Shown in pieces: positions 1 through 9,185 of a DNA stretch of 64,000 nucleotides. A model generated the notes under the pieces. The model did not search any database, was not told the origin of the DNA, and worked only from the letters and a program-made list of their open reading frames with translations. The stretch is from Dama dama (Eukaryota; Chordata; Mammalia; Artiodactyla; Cervidae), in the NCBI RefSeq assembly GCF_033118175.1, contig NC_083698.1:67363001-67427000 (forward strand), in the 5' to 3' direction. Numbering within the stretch: position 1 is the first letter of the stretch; each line of letters opens with the position of its first letter. A program made the position numbers and the translations under genes.

Positions 1-90
1 CTGCAGCTCAAGAAACTGAGACATATACACGATTATAATATCTGCTCAGAGTGACAAAGTCCACGAGGAGTGAACCAGGGACTGACATCT

Positions 91-956
91 CAGAGTTCAG
101 TTCGGTCACTCAATCGTGATTGACTCTTTGCAACCCCATGGACTGCAGAACGCCAGGCTTCCCTGTCCATCGCCAACTCCTGGAGCTTGCTCAAACTCAT
201 GTCCATTGAGTAGGTGATGCCATCCAACCATCTCATCCTGTTGTCCCCGTCTCCTCCTGCCTTCAATCTTTCCCAGCATCAAGGTCTTTTCTAATGAGTC
301 AGTTCTTATGGGCTTTTCTTTCAATGAGCAAGTTTTTTTTTTTTAATTTCATAGCTGCAGTCACCATCTGCAGTGATTTTGGAGCCCAAGAAAATTAAGT
401 CTCTCACTGTTTCCATTGTTTCCCCATCTATTTGCCACGAAGTGATGGGACCAGATGCCATGATTTTAGTTTTTTGAATGTTGAGTTTTAAGCCAGCTTT
501 TTCACTCTCCTGTTTCACCTTCAACAGGAGGCTCTTTAGTTCCTCTTTGCTTTCTGCCACTAAGGTGGTGTCATCTGTATATCTGAGGTTATTGATATTT
601 CTCCTGGCAATCTTGATGCCAGTTTGTACTTCACAGAGCAAAGAATTTCACATGATGTACTCTGCATATAAGTTTAAAAAGCAGGGTGACAATATACAGC
701 CTTGATGTATTCCTTCCCCAATTTGGAATCAGTCTTTTGTTCCATGTCCAGTTCTAACTGTTGCTTCTTGACCTGCATACAGATTTCTTAGGAGGCCTGT
801 AAGGTGGTCTGGTATTCCCATCTCTTTAAGAATTTCCCATAGTTTGTTGGGATCCACACAGTCAAAGGCTTTAGCATAGTCAATAAAGCAGAAGTTTTTC
901 TGGAATTCTCTTGCTTTTTCTATGATCCAATGGATGTTGACAATTTGATCTCTTTT
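91..956 (-). mobile_element. BovB LINE 3' end, internally deleted
   Basis: This is the 3' part of a BovB (RTE-clade) LINE in antisense orientation. The BovB 3' terminus lies near 91 and the copy is 5'-truncated at 956. It is flanked by an imperfect 12-bp TSD (GGACTGACATCT at 79-90, GGACTGATATCT at 957-968). On the minus strand, 321-641 still reads as the end of the reverse transcriptase. The catalytic YADD box reads YTDD at 570-581, so the enzyme is dead. Compared with the copy at 24084-25380, about 300 bp are missing around position 325, where a T-rich run sits. It is a fossil with no coding role. Confidence 0.93.
321..641 (-). pseudogene. BovB reverse transcriptase remnant (YTDD)
   Basis: This minus-strand open frame of about 106 codons corresponds to the palm-domain end of BovB reverse transcriptase. 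The motif reads RYTDDTTLVAE at residues about 21-31; the family normally has YADD, whose two aspartates bind the catalytic metal. The frame continues through the GLKLNIQKTK segment typical of BovB and is lost at the internal deletion near 325. There is no upstream half of the enzyme and no endonuclease domain. It is a relic, not a gene. Confidence 0.88.
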
Positions 957-994
957 GGACTGATATCTTACACTTTCACAATCCAGAGGCTCTT

Positions 995-1262
995 TTCTTC
1001 TTCTTTTTTTCAGTAGTGGTAAAATCCACATAACATTAAATTCACCATTTTAACCATTTTAAAGTGTACAATTCAGTGGCATTTAGTGTATTCATAATGT
1101 TGTGCAACCAATATCACTATCTATAGAATATTTTCATCAATCCTCCCACACAAATCCTTTATGCTTAAGCAGCCACCTCCACTCTCGTCCACCCACCCCT
1201 CCCTCCAACCACCCAGAAACCATTAATCTGCTTTCTGTCTCTCTGGCGTTGCAGAGGCTCTA
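995..1262 (-). mobile_element. Old L1M-type 3' UTR
   Basis: The segment from about 1020 matches, in antisense, the L1M 3' UTR that ends with 'gtgaattttatgttatgtg'-like sequence. The T-rich stretch at 995-1012 would be its A-rich tail. The BovB at 91-956 sits beside this tail, separated by about 40 bp. The L1 fades out around 1262, after the pyrimidine-rich part. Confidence 0.75.
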
Positions 1263-2290
1263 TTCTTATCTGCTATATTGTACCCAGCACCCTGGTGAAA
1301 TATGGAGGAGGCTTTAGGGTGCTCACAACAGCTCCCAACCAAGTTACGGAGATTAAGAGCCAGAGCTGGACAACAGAAGCATTGGGATGTATTGAGAGGG
1401 TGAGAGGTTGTCCTGGTAGTTTTACTTGTAAGGCTACATTTTCAGTGCCTGGGTCTCTGAGTTAAGATACAGGTTAATTTAAAGATGTGAGGGGAGCTGA
1501 AAGTTGAAAGCTTAAGTTATAGAAAAGGAAGAAAAGATTCCTAGCATCCAGCTTGGTAAATCATGGAGGTGAAGAAAGGGGAGTCATCATTAAGTGAACA
1601 GGAACACACATAGAAAGGCTTTTGAGGAGAGAGTCCCTCCTCGTTATGGGAAAAGATTCACTAAAGTGAGTGCTTTTAACAGTCACAATCTTTTTTTTTT
1701 TTTTTAATTTTCAAAATATTATCTTGTTCTCCATACTGTACTGCTGTCTTAACAACCAGGAATCACTGCATTCCTGAGTGCAGGAGGTACAGACTATGTG
1801 ATGTTACTAGGGGAGCAGGAGGAAGGGCACCAGGCACTCGGTGATCAAGCAGCTAAACAGAACAAGACGAGAAGGAGCTAGCGCCAGGGCTTTGGATGCT
1901 TCGTAATGCACAAACCTCCTGGAATTTCTTAAGTATAAGTCTCTATTCCCTAGGTTTATGGATGATCTTTGGGGTGGTCGACCCCACTTAGTCCACTATT
2001 TGGGGTAATTTGAGAAAGGAATTATTCTATGTAAGTGTGTGTGAAGTTGAAATATAAAACAGCTGTCTGATCCCTGGCCTAGGTGAAAGGTCTCCTAAGC
2101 TTTTTTGATTCCCCAAGAATCTGTCCCCTTGTTACTTTGCCAGGTTCTACTCTCCATGTAACACAAGCTTCAGTCTTACAACACAGGCTTTCAATTTTTC
2201 TGGAAGAATACAACTCTCTTATTCCCCCATCACAGACAAATCTCTGGGTCCTACTTTTCTGTGATCCCTTCATCTGTAGCTACCTGCACC
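1263..2290. other. Unassigned noncoding stretch
   Basis: I recognise no repeat or gene here. There is a T run at 1690-1705 and only short random open frames. Base composition is ordinary for ruminant intergenic DNA. Confidence 0.5.
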
Positions 2291-2297
2291 CAAAGTG

Positions 2298-2497
2298 AAA
2301 GTAAAAATGTTAGTCACTCAGTCATATCCCACTCTTTGGACTGTAGCCTGTCAGGCTCATCTGTCCACGGAATTCTCCAGGAAAGAATTCTAGAGTGAGT
2401 TGCCATTCCCTTCTCCAGGGGATCTTCCCAAGGGATTGAATCCAGGTTTCCTGCATTGCAAGCAGATTCTTTACCATCTGAGCTACCATGGAAACCT
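2298..2497 (-). mobile_element. Bov-tA SINE
   Basis: Antisense copy of the tRNA-derived ruminant SINE. It shows the 3' part (GTTAGTCACTCAGTC) on the left, the central 'tctccaggggatcttccc' core, and the tRNA-like head ending near 'gagctaccatgg'. A 7-bp CTGCACC repeat (2284-2290 and 2509-2515) may be a decayed TSD. BovB proteins mobilise this family. Confidence 0.93.
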
Positions 2498-2509
2498 CCC
2501 TTTCCTCTC

Positions 2510-2935
2510 TGCACCTACCTGCTGCAAATTAGCCTAAGCAACCAGTTTTCACCTAGGAGTCAGGGAAAGGAACACTGTGCCCAGTAGGATGTTTGAAGTT
2601 CAGGGGAAGAAAAGAAAAGGTAGTGTCTTCTCTGTCATGATTTGGGACCCATTTTTGCCTCCACATAGGCAGGAAAGCGGACTAGGTGCCCTTCCTCCTG
2701 TCCACTCCTGGCACTTAGGCAATGCCTAGCAGGGAAGACCAGAATGCCCAACCACCTTCGTCCTGTGAGGCACCTGAGCCTTCCACAGAGTGACTGTGGT
2801 TTGGATTTCCCTTTGCTCCACCAGCTCTCTGCCATACTTGCTTCAAGGTGCAGCTCTCAGCCACTTGCAGTTTAATCTGGGCCCCGGGAATTTTTCTCCT
2901 TCCTGTATTTCTTTAGCACATTTATAATCTATGCC
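2510..2935. other. Unassigned noncoding stretch
   Basis: No recognisable repeat or gene. A 66-codon antisense frame at 2635-2835 has no family resemblance that I can see. Confidence 0.5.
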
Positions 2936-2948
2936 ACAAAACCTAGCA

Positions 2949-3173
2949 CGCATGCATGCTAAGTCACTTCAGTCATGTCCAACTCTTTGCAACTATATAG
3001 ACGATAGCCCGCCATACTCCTCTGTCCATAGGATTCCGCCGGCAAGAACACTGGAGTGGGTTACCATGCCCTTCTCCAGGGGATCTTCCCAACCCAGGGA
3101 TTGAACTCACACCTCTTATGTCTCCTGCATTGGCAGGCAGGTTCTTTACCACTAATGCCAACTGGGAAGACCT
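2949..3173 (-). mobile_element. Bov-tA SINE with TSD
   Basis: Near full-length antisense Bov-tA. It is flanked by a 13-bp TSD with one mismatch: ACAAAACCTAGCA at 2936-2948 and ACAAAATCTAGCA at 3174-3186. The head (complement of 'ttcccagttggcatt...') is on the right. Confidence 0.95.
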
Positions 3174-3279
3174 ACAAAATCTAGCATTTGAATCTAATTT
3201 AGAGCATGGTTCTCAATCCTTAATTTTAGGTCATATTTCTGCGGGTAACAGTGGCTCCTCATAGGAACTGCTTTTAAGG

Positions 3280-3440
3280 TGAGAAGGTGTAGGCTGAACT
3301 CCTGCCTCTGCCCATCATTGTGTGACCTTGGAGAAATCCTATAACTTATCTTTGAAAAATAGGGATAACAACACTTGCTCCCTCATATATTTATAAGCAT
3401 CTAATGAGATCATGTGTGTGAAATTATATTGTAAAGCACA
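3280..3440 (+). repeat. MIR SINE fragment
   Basis: The core 'tgtgtgaccttggagaaatc' followed by 'aatagggataacaac' and a degraded 3' end matches the sense MIR consensus. The copy is old and diverged. Confidence 0.8.
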
Positions 3441-4050
3441 CATAAACAATATATTGTCTAAATTTCAAGAGTCCAGGTCTTGTGTCTTCCAATTAGGTTG
3501 TGATTTCCTTACCAACCATCATCAATCAACTTTAAAAAATAAGACAATATCTTTTTCTAAATTAATTTTTAAGCCAAAATATTTATTTCCATTCTCTTCT
3601 TACTGTAAATAAACATTTAAATGCTAACTTGAGCATGCCAAACAATTTGGTGCAGGCAATTCTTTTTAGCTTTTTGTGTCTTATTATCCTTATGCTAAGA
3701 ACAAAATCCCGTCTTCTGTACAATATTATAGGCAGAAGAAAATACACCCAATATGGAATTTGTGAATTGAGATAGGCATTGAGATGAGTGTATCCATTAT
3801 GGGGTTAAAGCAGGTTCAAGGCTACAAAACAACTAAGAGTGAGAAGAACATTACAAAAAAGATAGTTTATATTTGCTAAAGAGAACAAACTTTTGGAGCC
3901 TTCTGGAAGTGCCTTTTTATATACAATTTATATGCTAATTGTAGATCATTTGAATATATTAGATAAAGCAGGTTCCCTAAGGACCTACTGTTGGTACAAT
4001 TTGTCCTTAAAAAAAAACAGAGAGAGTTCAATATTTGAAAAGCCCAAATC
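3441..4050. other. Unassigned AT-rich stretch
   Basis: No repeat or gene recognised. The antisense frame at 3876-4163 runs into the L2 element and looks accidental. Confidence 0.45.
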
Positions 4051-4745
4051 TCCGCAATGGTCTCAACAGCCCACCTCGTATGACCCCCGTGCTCTACAAT
4101 TTCCTTCCTTGTTCTATCAGCTTCCGCCGCACTGGCTTCCTTGCTGTGCCTCACGAGAGCCATCTGCGGGTCTTGACACTGGCTGTTCTCTCCAGGTAGA
4201 GCGCTCTATTCAGGACTCCCATGACTGACTGCTTCCCTCCCTTCAAGTCTTTGCTCAGACATTCCATCCTCAGACAGGCTACTCTGACCACACTACAGAA
4301 GTTGAATCTGCAGTCTTCCTTTTTGTATGCTGTTATTCTGCTCTATTTTTTTCCACAGCACTGATCACCTCTTAAGACAATAGATAACACACTTCCTTCT
4401 TGAATATATCACCTCTCTCTCCCGGGCAGAATGTAAGCTTCACAGGCAGGAATTTTTGTACCGTTTATTACTGTATCCCAAGCACCTAGAATGGGGCTTC
4501 CCAGGTGGCATACTACTAAAGAATACATCTGCCAAGGCAAGAGATATGGGTTTGATCCCTGAGTTGGGAAGATCCCCTGGAGAAGGAAATGGCTACCAGT
4601 TCCAGTATTCTTGCCTGGAGAATTCCATGGACAGAGGAGCCTGGTGGGCTACAGTCCAGGGGTCACAAAGAGTCAGAACAACAGAGCACAAGTACCTAGA
4701 ACAGTGCCTGGGATGTAGACACTCAGTACACTGTTTTGAATGAAA
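4051..4745 (+). mobile_element. L2 LINE 3' end, split by a SINE
   Basis: Sense L2 3' terminus. 'Cactggcttccttgctgt' at about 4130, 'tgtaagcttcacaggcagg' at about 4432 and 'agtgcctgggatgtagacac' at about 4703 follow the L2 consensus to its 'ttgaatgaa' end. A Bov-tA interrupts it at 4492-4688. Confidence 0.85.
4492..4688 (+). mobile_element. Bov-tA SINE inside L2, with TSD
   Basis: Full sense Bov-tA from 'ggggcttcccaggtgg' to 'cacaaagagtcaga'. A 13-bp TSD flanks it (CAAGCACCTAGAA at 4479-4491, CAAGTACCTAGAA at 4689-4701). The TSD is L2 sequence, so the SINE landed in an existing L2. Confidence 0.95.
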
Positions 4746-5290
4746 GAATACTAAAGGTGCTTGGTGTTTGTAACGTGGGATTTGACATCAGAGATTTACC
4801 TGGAAGAGAGATTTCCAAGGAGACTTCCGAGGTCTTCTGGTGAAAACATGAAAAACAGTAGAACAGAAAAACAATGGAATAGAGACCATGACAAACAGTA
4901 ATGAGAAAGAGGAAACAGAAGTGGAATGAGGAAGGAAGGGAAGACCATGGGAACCCTTTCCCTCATGGAAACAAATTTTCTACACAATATACAGTTTGGT
5001 TTTAATTTTTGGCTTGCTTGCTTTGCTCTCCTTTAGGCTGGTCAGAAGGAACTGAGAGTAGGGCCAAAACAATCTAAAGGTTTCTCAGTGGCCTGTGGCT
5101 TCCTGGAGGTCAGGGCAATTTGAGCAGCAGCCCAAAAAGGTCTCAGCAATAAGATAGTTGGGGAGGATAAATAGCTTCACTCTCCCCTTTCCGGAGGTCA
5201 CCCTCATCCCAAAACAGAGAAGAATAGGAGGAAGGAAGAACTGACCAGGTCTCTAAATGAGCCATAGCATTCATGGTAAACATCTTTCCT
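4746..5290. other. Unassigned noncoding stretch
   Basis: Purine-rich on the plus strand around 4800-4960. No gene or repeat family recognised. Confidence 0.45.
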
Positions 5291-5473
5291 TTGAAAGTGA
5301 AAGTCACTCAGTCACGTATGAATTTTTTCGAATCCATGGACTAGTCCATGGAATTCTCCAAGCCAGAATGCTGGAGTGGGTAGCCTCTCCCTTCTCCAGG
5401 GGGTTTTCCCAACCAGGGATCGAACCCAGATCTCCCACACTGCAGGCGGATTCTTTACCAGCTGAGCCACAAA
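5291..5473 (-). mobile_element. Bov-tA SINE
   Basis: Antisense copy with a GAAAGTGAAAGTCACTCAGTC 3' tail on the left and a decayed head ('gctgagccacaaagc') on the right. Its head end borders the 13-bp repeat that flanks the CHR fragment at 5487-5533. Confidence 0.92.
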
Positions 5474-5486
5474 GCTTCGCAATATG

Positions 5487-5533
5487 CAGTGGAAGTAGAG
5501 TCTCAACCACTGGACCGCCAGGGAAGTCCTCAG
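5487..5533 (-). mobile_element. 47-nt CHR-type SINE head with TSD
   Basis: Only the tRNA-derived head of a CHR SINE is present; its complement begins 'gaggacttccctggcgg' and ends 'cttccactg'. It is flanked by GCTTCGCAATATG (5474-5486) and GCTTCTCAATATG (5534-5546), a 13-bp duplication with one mismatch. There is no poly(A) or tail. The element is cut at its 3' rather than its 5' side, which is unusual for a retroposed SINE. Confidence 0.75.
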
Positions 5534-5546
5534 GCTTCTCAATATG

Positions 5547-6280
5547 AACTGGATCTCACAGGGCTTCCAGAGAGAGTATGTGTGTGATAGAAAGAGGGAA
5601 GGTGGGGAGATGGGCATTGGGCTTCATCTGCCATTCCCTTTTATAATCCATTCTAAACAGAATTGGATATTCATCCAAGTCTTTATCTGGACACTCATGG
5701 GCTTTCTTGAGTAAACCAGGAAGTAATATTTTCTATTAATAACAGTCCAGAGTTCAGAATGCCCATGCCAACATTTAGCCTTTAACTTGATACTTCATTC
5801 TAAAATTTAAGCATGACCTTGGAGAAAAATGAAGGATTTAGGTTCCCTTACTCCAAATTGTATAGGATTCCTTCCTGGTTGCAAGGCGATCTGTTAACTT
5901 CTTATTTTTCTTTAGAACCATAACCTATTTCCTAAAGTGTCCTAATACATTTCCCAGATTCAGAAAGGAAGAGAGGAAGGAGGGAAAAAAGAGGAGGAGA
6001 ATATCACTTATTTTCTTCCCCTGAAATATCATCCTCCCTTTGTCAGTTTCCTTTGTGGTTATGAAGCCACCTCTGCAATGCCCTGACCTCGGCCACGCCT
6101 GAAAGCAGAAGCTTCATAAAGGAATAACACACTTAATGGAATCAGGTAGGAAGAATATATCAGTTGTATTTCTCAAATGAGAACTTAGCGAGATTCAGAC
6201 TCAGCCTCCACTTAGCTATCTATGCGTAGGTCAAGAACAATCCCAAATGGTTGGGATGTGAGACTGATACTTTCTTTAAT
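5547..6280. other. Unassigned stretch with a polypurine run
   Basis: No gene recognised. Positions 5962-6001 are 40 uninterrupted purines, a simple low-complexity tract. Confidence 0.5.
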
Positions 6281-6292
6281 AAAACATAGCAA

Positions 6293-6368
6293 TGGTTAAA
6301 TCATGATAATGTATGACAGAAATCAAACCAATATTGTAAACCAATCATCAAACAATTAAAAAAATTAA
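6293..6368 (+). mobile_element. Short bovine-type L1 3' end with TSD
   Basis: About 76 bp ending in the ruminant L1 terminus ('aaaccaatattgtaaacc' followed by an A-rich tail 'caattaaaaaaattaa'). It is flanked by AAAACATAGCAA (6281-6292) and AAAACACAGCAA (6369-6380), a 12-bp TSD with one mismatch. It is an extremely 5'-truncated insertion. Confidence 0.8.
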
Positions 6369-6380
6369 AAAACACAGCAA

Positions 6381-8021
6381 GAGACATGTTGGTTCCCCAT
6401 TTCTTGCTGTTCCCCAATCTCATGCACTCCTCATAAAACAAGCTTAATCCTGTTACACAGTATGGAAGCAGGTTTTCAAACAGAAATTGGATTTCTATTG
6501 ATTGCCAGCCGATGAAATTCTTACTGCACACATGGGTCTGTGAGATGCTTCTTATGCTACTGCTGTGGGCAATATGCTGGGCACCTATGTTTTTTCAAGA
6601 GACAGCCACACATTGTAATATAATGTTTGAGGTTTTTATCTTTTCCTATTAGGCAGGAGTCATTTCAACAAGCTCTCCTTCAAAAGAGAACATGACAAGC
6701 TATATGACTATGAGTCCTGTACTGTTATGAGCCCCCAGTCACAGTGACTAGAGTTTCGTTAAGCACAGACCTCCCTATAGATTAGAACATATATCTTAAG
6801 CACCACTGTTAAAGTTAATGCAAAGTTCAGAGGTGCAAAATAATTTAAATGTGCCCAAGTGGTAGCAATAACATCTCTAAAATCTCACCAGTGAATTATG
6901 GATATGTGGAATATTAAAAATGCAAAGCTAACTCAATTTGCATTCGCAATGCCCCCTAGCTGTTACGGGGAGGAGGAAATTGCTTTCTGCTGAATTCAAG
7001 GGCACACTACTTAGTGCTGTATTTAAGTCAAGGAGGAAAATCATTCATTTTTATTCTACCACTTAACTTGCGCTTATGTAATCTGTCTGGCACTGGAGTC
7101 AGTTGTCTGATATTATTTTCAATCAAAGGAAGAGAATATATAATTCCATCATTACACCTTTATTTTCACTTGCTTGGCCATCTTCTGGAGTCTTATTACG
7201 ACCAGTAAACGCCAGTCTGTCATCAATCAGTGTTCAACTCCAGGTCCATTTCTGACAGACAGCATCAGCCATGAGCATTATTATTTTTATTTTTGAGGAG
7301 GGGAATGAAGTAAGGATAAGGTTACATTTCCCCGATCAGCTGGGCAGATACTGCATTTCTTCATTTTCTCATTTTTTCAGTGAGACTCCCCACCCATAAC
7401 CCATCATTTGTCATCCATAAGCCACCTCTACCCAGCAGGGAAATCCTTAAAGGTAGGGTAGACATGCAAATTAGTAGCTAATAATATTGCAAAGCAGGAG
7501 GCTGCTTTCAACTTTGTGTCTTCTTCCACCTTGTTCTTCCTGCTTTCCAACCAGTCTTTCCATCAGCTGCTCCTTTTCATTTTCCCTGCACAGTGGCATT
7601 GCCTGCTGCTGTTCTTTCAACATAGGGATGGACGAAGAGCAACTCTCCAGGCAGAAGAGGCAACAGTGACATTTCTTAAGATGGAAGCTCAATTAAAAAA
7701 AAAAAAGAAAAAACTATGTGAAGGGCCAGGGTCTGTTAAAGGGGAATTAGATTCCCCTGATTCACAAATAATGTGAGGGTTCCCTGATTACAGAGAAAAT
7801 GAGAGAGTTTGGTGGCTGAGGTTGGACCATAGTTAAGAGGACACTTGGTGTTGATCCATTACCCACTGATCTTTGTGATTGTGTTTGATGATCATATTGG
7901 TCGTTAAGTTGCTTTGTTTCCCTTTCCTCCACATTTCTTTGTATCTATTGCCTCATCAGGAGTCATTGCTTTTTAAAAAAAAAAACTTAGATATAATATG
8001 ACTGATAATAGTGGATTTTAA
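6381..8021. other. Unassigned noncoding stretch
   Basis: No clear repeat or gene in 1.6 kb. It contains an A-rich run at 7694-7715 and several overlapping short frames around 7470-7780 with no family signature. It may hold decayed ancient repeats I cannot name. Confidence 0.45.
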
Positions 8022-8236
8022 GGGCTTCCCTGGTAGCTCAGGTGGTAAGGCATCTGCCTGCAAGGCAGGAGACCCAGGTTCAATCCCTGGGTTGGGAAGA
8101 TCCCCTGGAGATGGAAATGGCAACCCACTCCAGTATTCTTGCCTGGAGAATTCCATGGACAGAGGAGCCTGGTGAGGTACAATCCATGGGATAACAAAGA
8201 GTCAGACAAAACTGAGCAACTAAGACTTTCACTTTC
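8022..8236 (+). mobile_element. Bov-tA SINE
   Basis: Near-complete sense copy running from GGGCTTCCCTGGTAGCTCAG through the tRNA-like B-box (GGTTCAATCCC) and the BovB-like body to the tail 'gactttcactttc'. It is one of the better preserved copies in the window. Confidence 0.96.
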
Positions 8237-8338
8237 TATAAAAACTGTATAAGCCACACACCCAGGAATTTTGACTCATGAGGTCTGAGTAGAAGATCTA
8301 AGGATCTGCGTTTTTAAAAAAGAATCGCTCTCCAGACT

Positions 8339-8547
8339 GTGTGCTGTACTGTCTCTTCAATCGTGTCTGACTCTGTGACCCCATGGACTGTAGCCTGCCA
8401 GGCTCCTCTGTCCATGGGATTCTCCAGGCAAGAATACTGGAGTGGGTTGCCATGCCCTCCTCCAAGGGATCTTTCTGACTCAGGGACTGAACCCGTGTCT
8501 CTTGCATTGGCCAGTGAGTTCTTTACCAGTAGCGCCCCCTGGGAAGC
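8339..8547 (-). mobile_element. Bov-tA SINE
   Basis: Antisense copy; its right end is the complement of 'gggcttcccagggggcgct'. The short repeat CCAGACT at 8332-8338 and 8548-8554 is a likely TSD remnant. It lies about 100 bp from the sense copy at 8022-8236, forming a tail-to-tail pair. Confidence 0.94.
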
Positions 8548-8644
8548 CCAGACTACTCTTTATGAAATCGCCTTTTGAAAAGCCACAGAATGAGGAAGAT
8601 ACTGTCTGTGGTGTAGTCTAAATCATCTCTCCACTCCTATCCCA

Positions 8645-8731
8645 TTCCTTCTCCTCCCCCTCTTCTTCCTCTTCCCCTTCCTTCCTCTCCCTTCTTCTCT
8701 TTCTCTCCCTTCTTCTCTTTCTCTCTCTCTC
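8645..8731. repeat. 87-nt pure polypyrimidine tract
   Basis: Every base from 8645 to 8731 is C or T on the plus strand. It contains an exact 18-bp tandem duplication (8688-8705 and 8706-8723, TCCCTTCTTCTCTTTCTC) and ends in (CT)n. Mirror-like polypyrimidine tracts can adopt triplex (H-DNA) structure. Confidence 0.95.
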
Positions 8732-8737
8732 ACTCAC

Positions 8738-9145
8738 AAACACACCTACTTTAGTCCATGTGATGAACAGGTCAAGTTCGTCTCTTTGTTACTGCCTTAT
8801 GAAATCAACAATCTTTCTGGAAGACTGACATAATAGGCTAAAAACAAAGAGGCAGAAATTACTCCCAAACATCAAAAAGGCCCAGGGGATCTCCAGAGGG
8901 TGGCATAAGAGAAACTGAATTGGAAATTGAGTCTGGCTTCCTAAAGACAATTCCCCTATTTTCTTCTAACAGATGAAGCATCCCTGGATTTCGTACTTGG
9001 TTGCTCTAAACAGAGTACTCAGAAGGATGCAGAACTGTAATGGGCATAGGAAGAAAGGGGTTATTCAAAAGACATGGAATGTCCTTACATATTTATAATG
9101 CATGTGAGCTGAAAACCAGGTGAGACGGGCTAATTAGGAGTATCT
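8738..9145. other. Unassigned noncoding stretch
   Basis: No gene or repeat recognised. Confidence 0.5.
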
Positions 9146-9156
9146 TAGACAACAAA

Positions 9157-9174
9157 TGCTGAACTGAACTGAAC
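9157..9174 (+). mobile_element. 18-nt BovB-tail micro-insertion with TSD
   Basis: The 18 nt TGCTGAACTGAACTGAAC are the terminal repeat of BovB 3' ends (compare 59346-59361). They lie between two perfect 11-bp copies of TAGACAACAAA (9146-9156 and 9175-9185). It reads as a target-primed insertion that stopped almost at once. Confidence 0.75.
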
Positions 9175-9185
9175 TAGACAACAAA

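Noticed and set aside
8022..8100. tRNA-like A and B boxes (also in the other SINE heads) as a tRNA gene
   Set aside because: They belong to SINE heads with decayed cloverleaf pairing and continue directly into SINE body.
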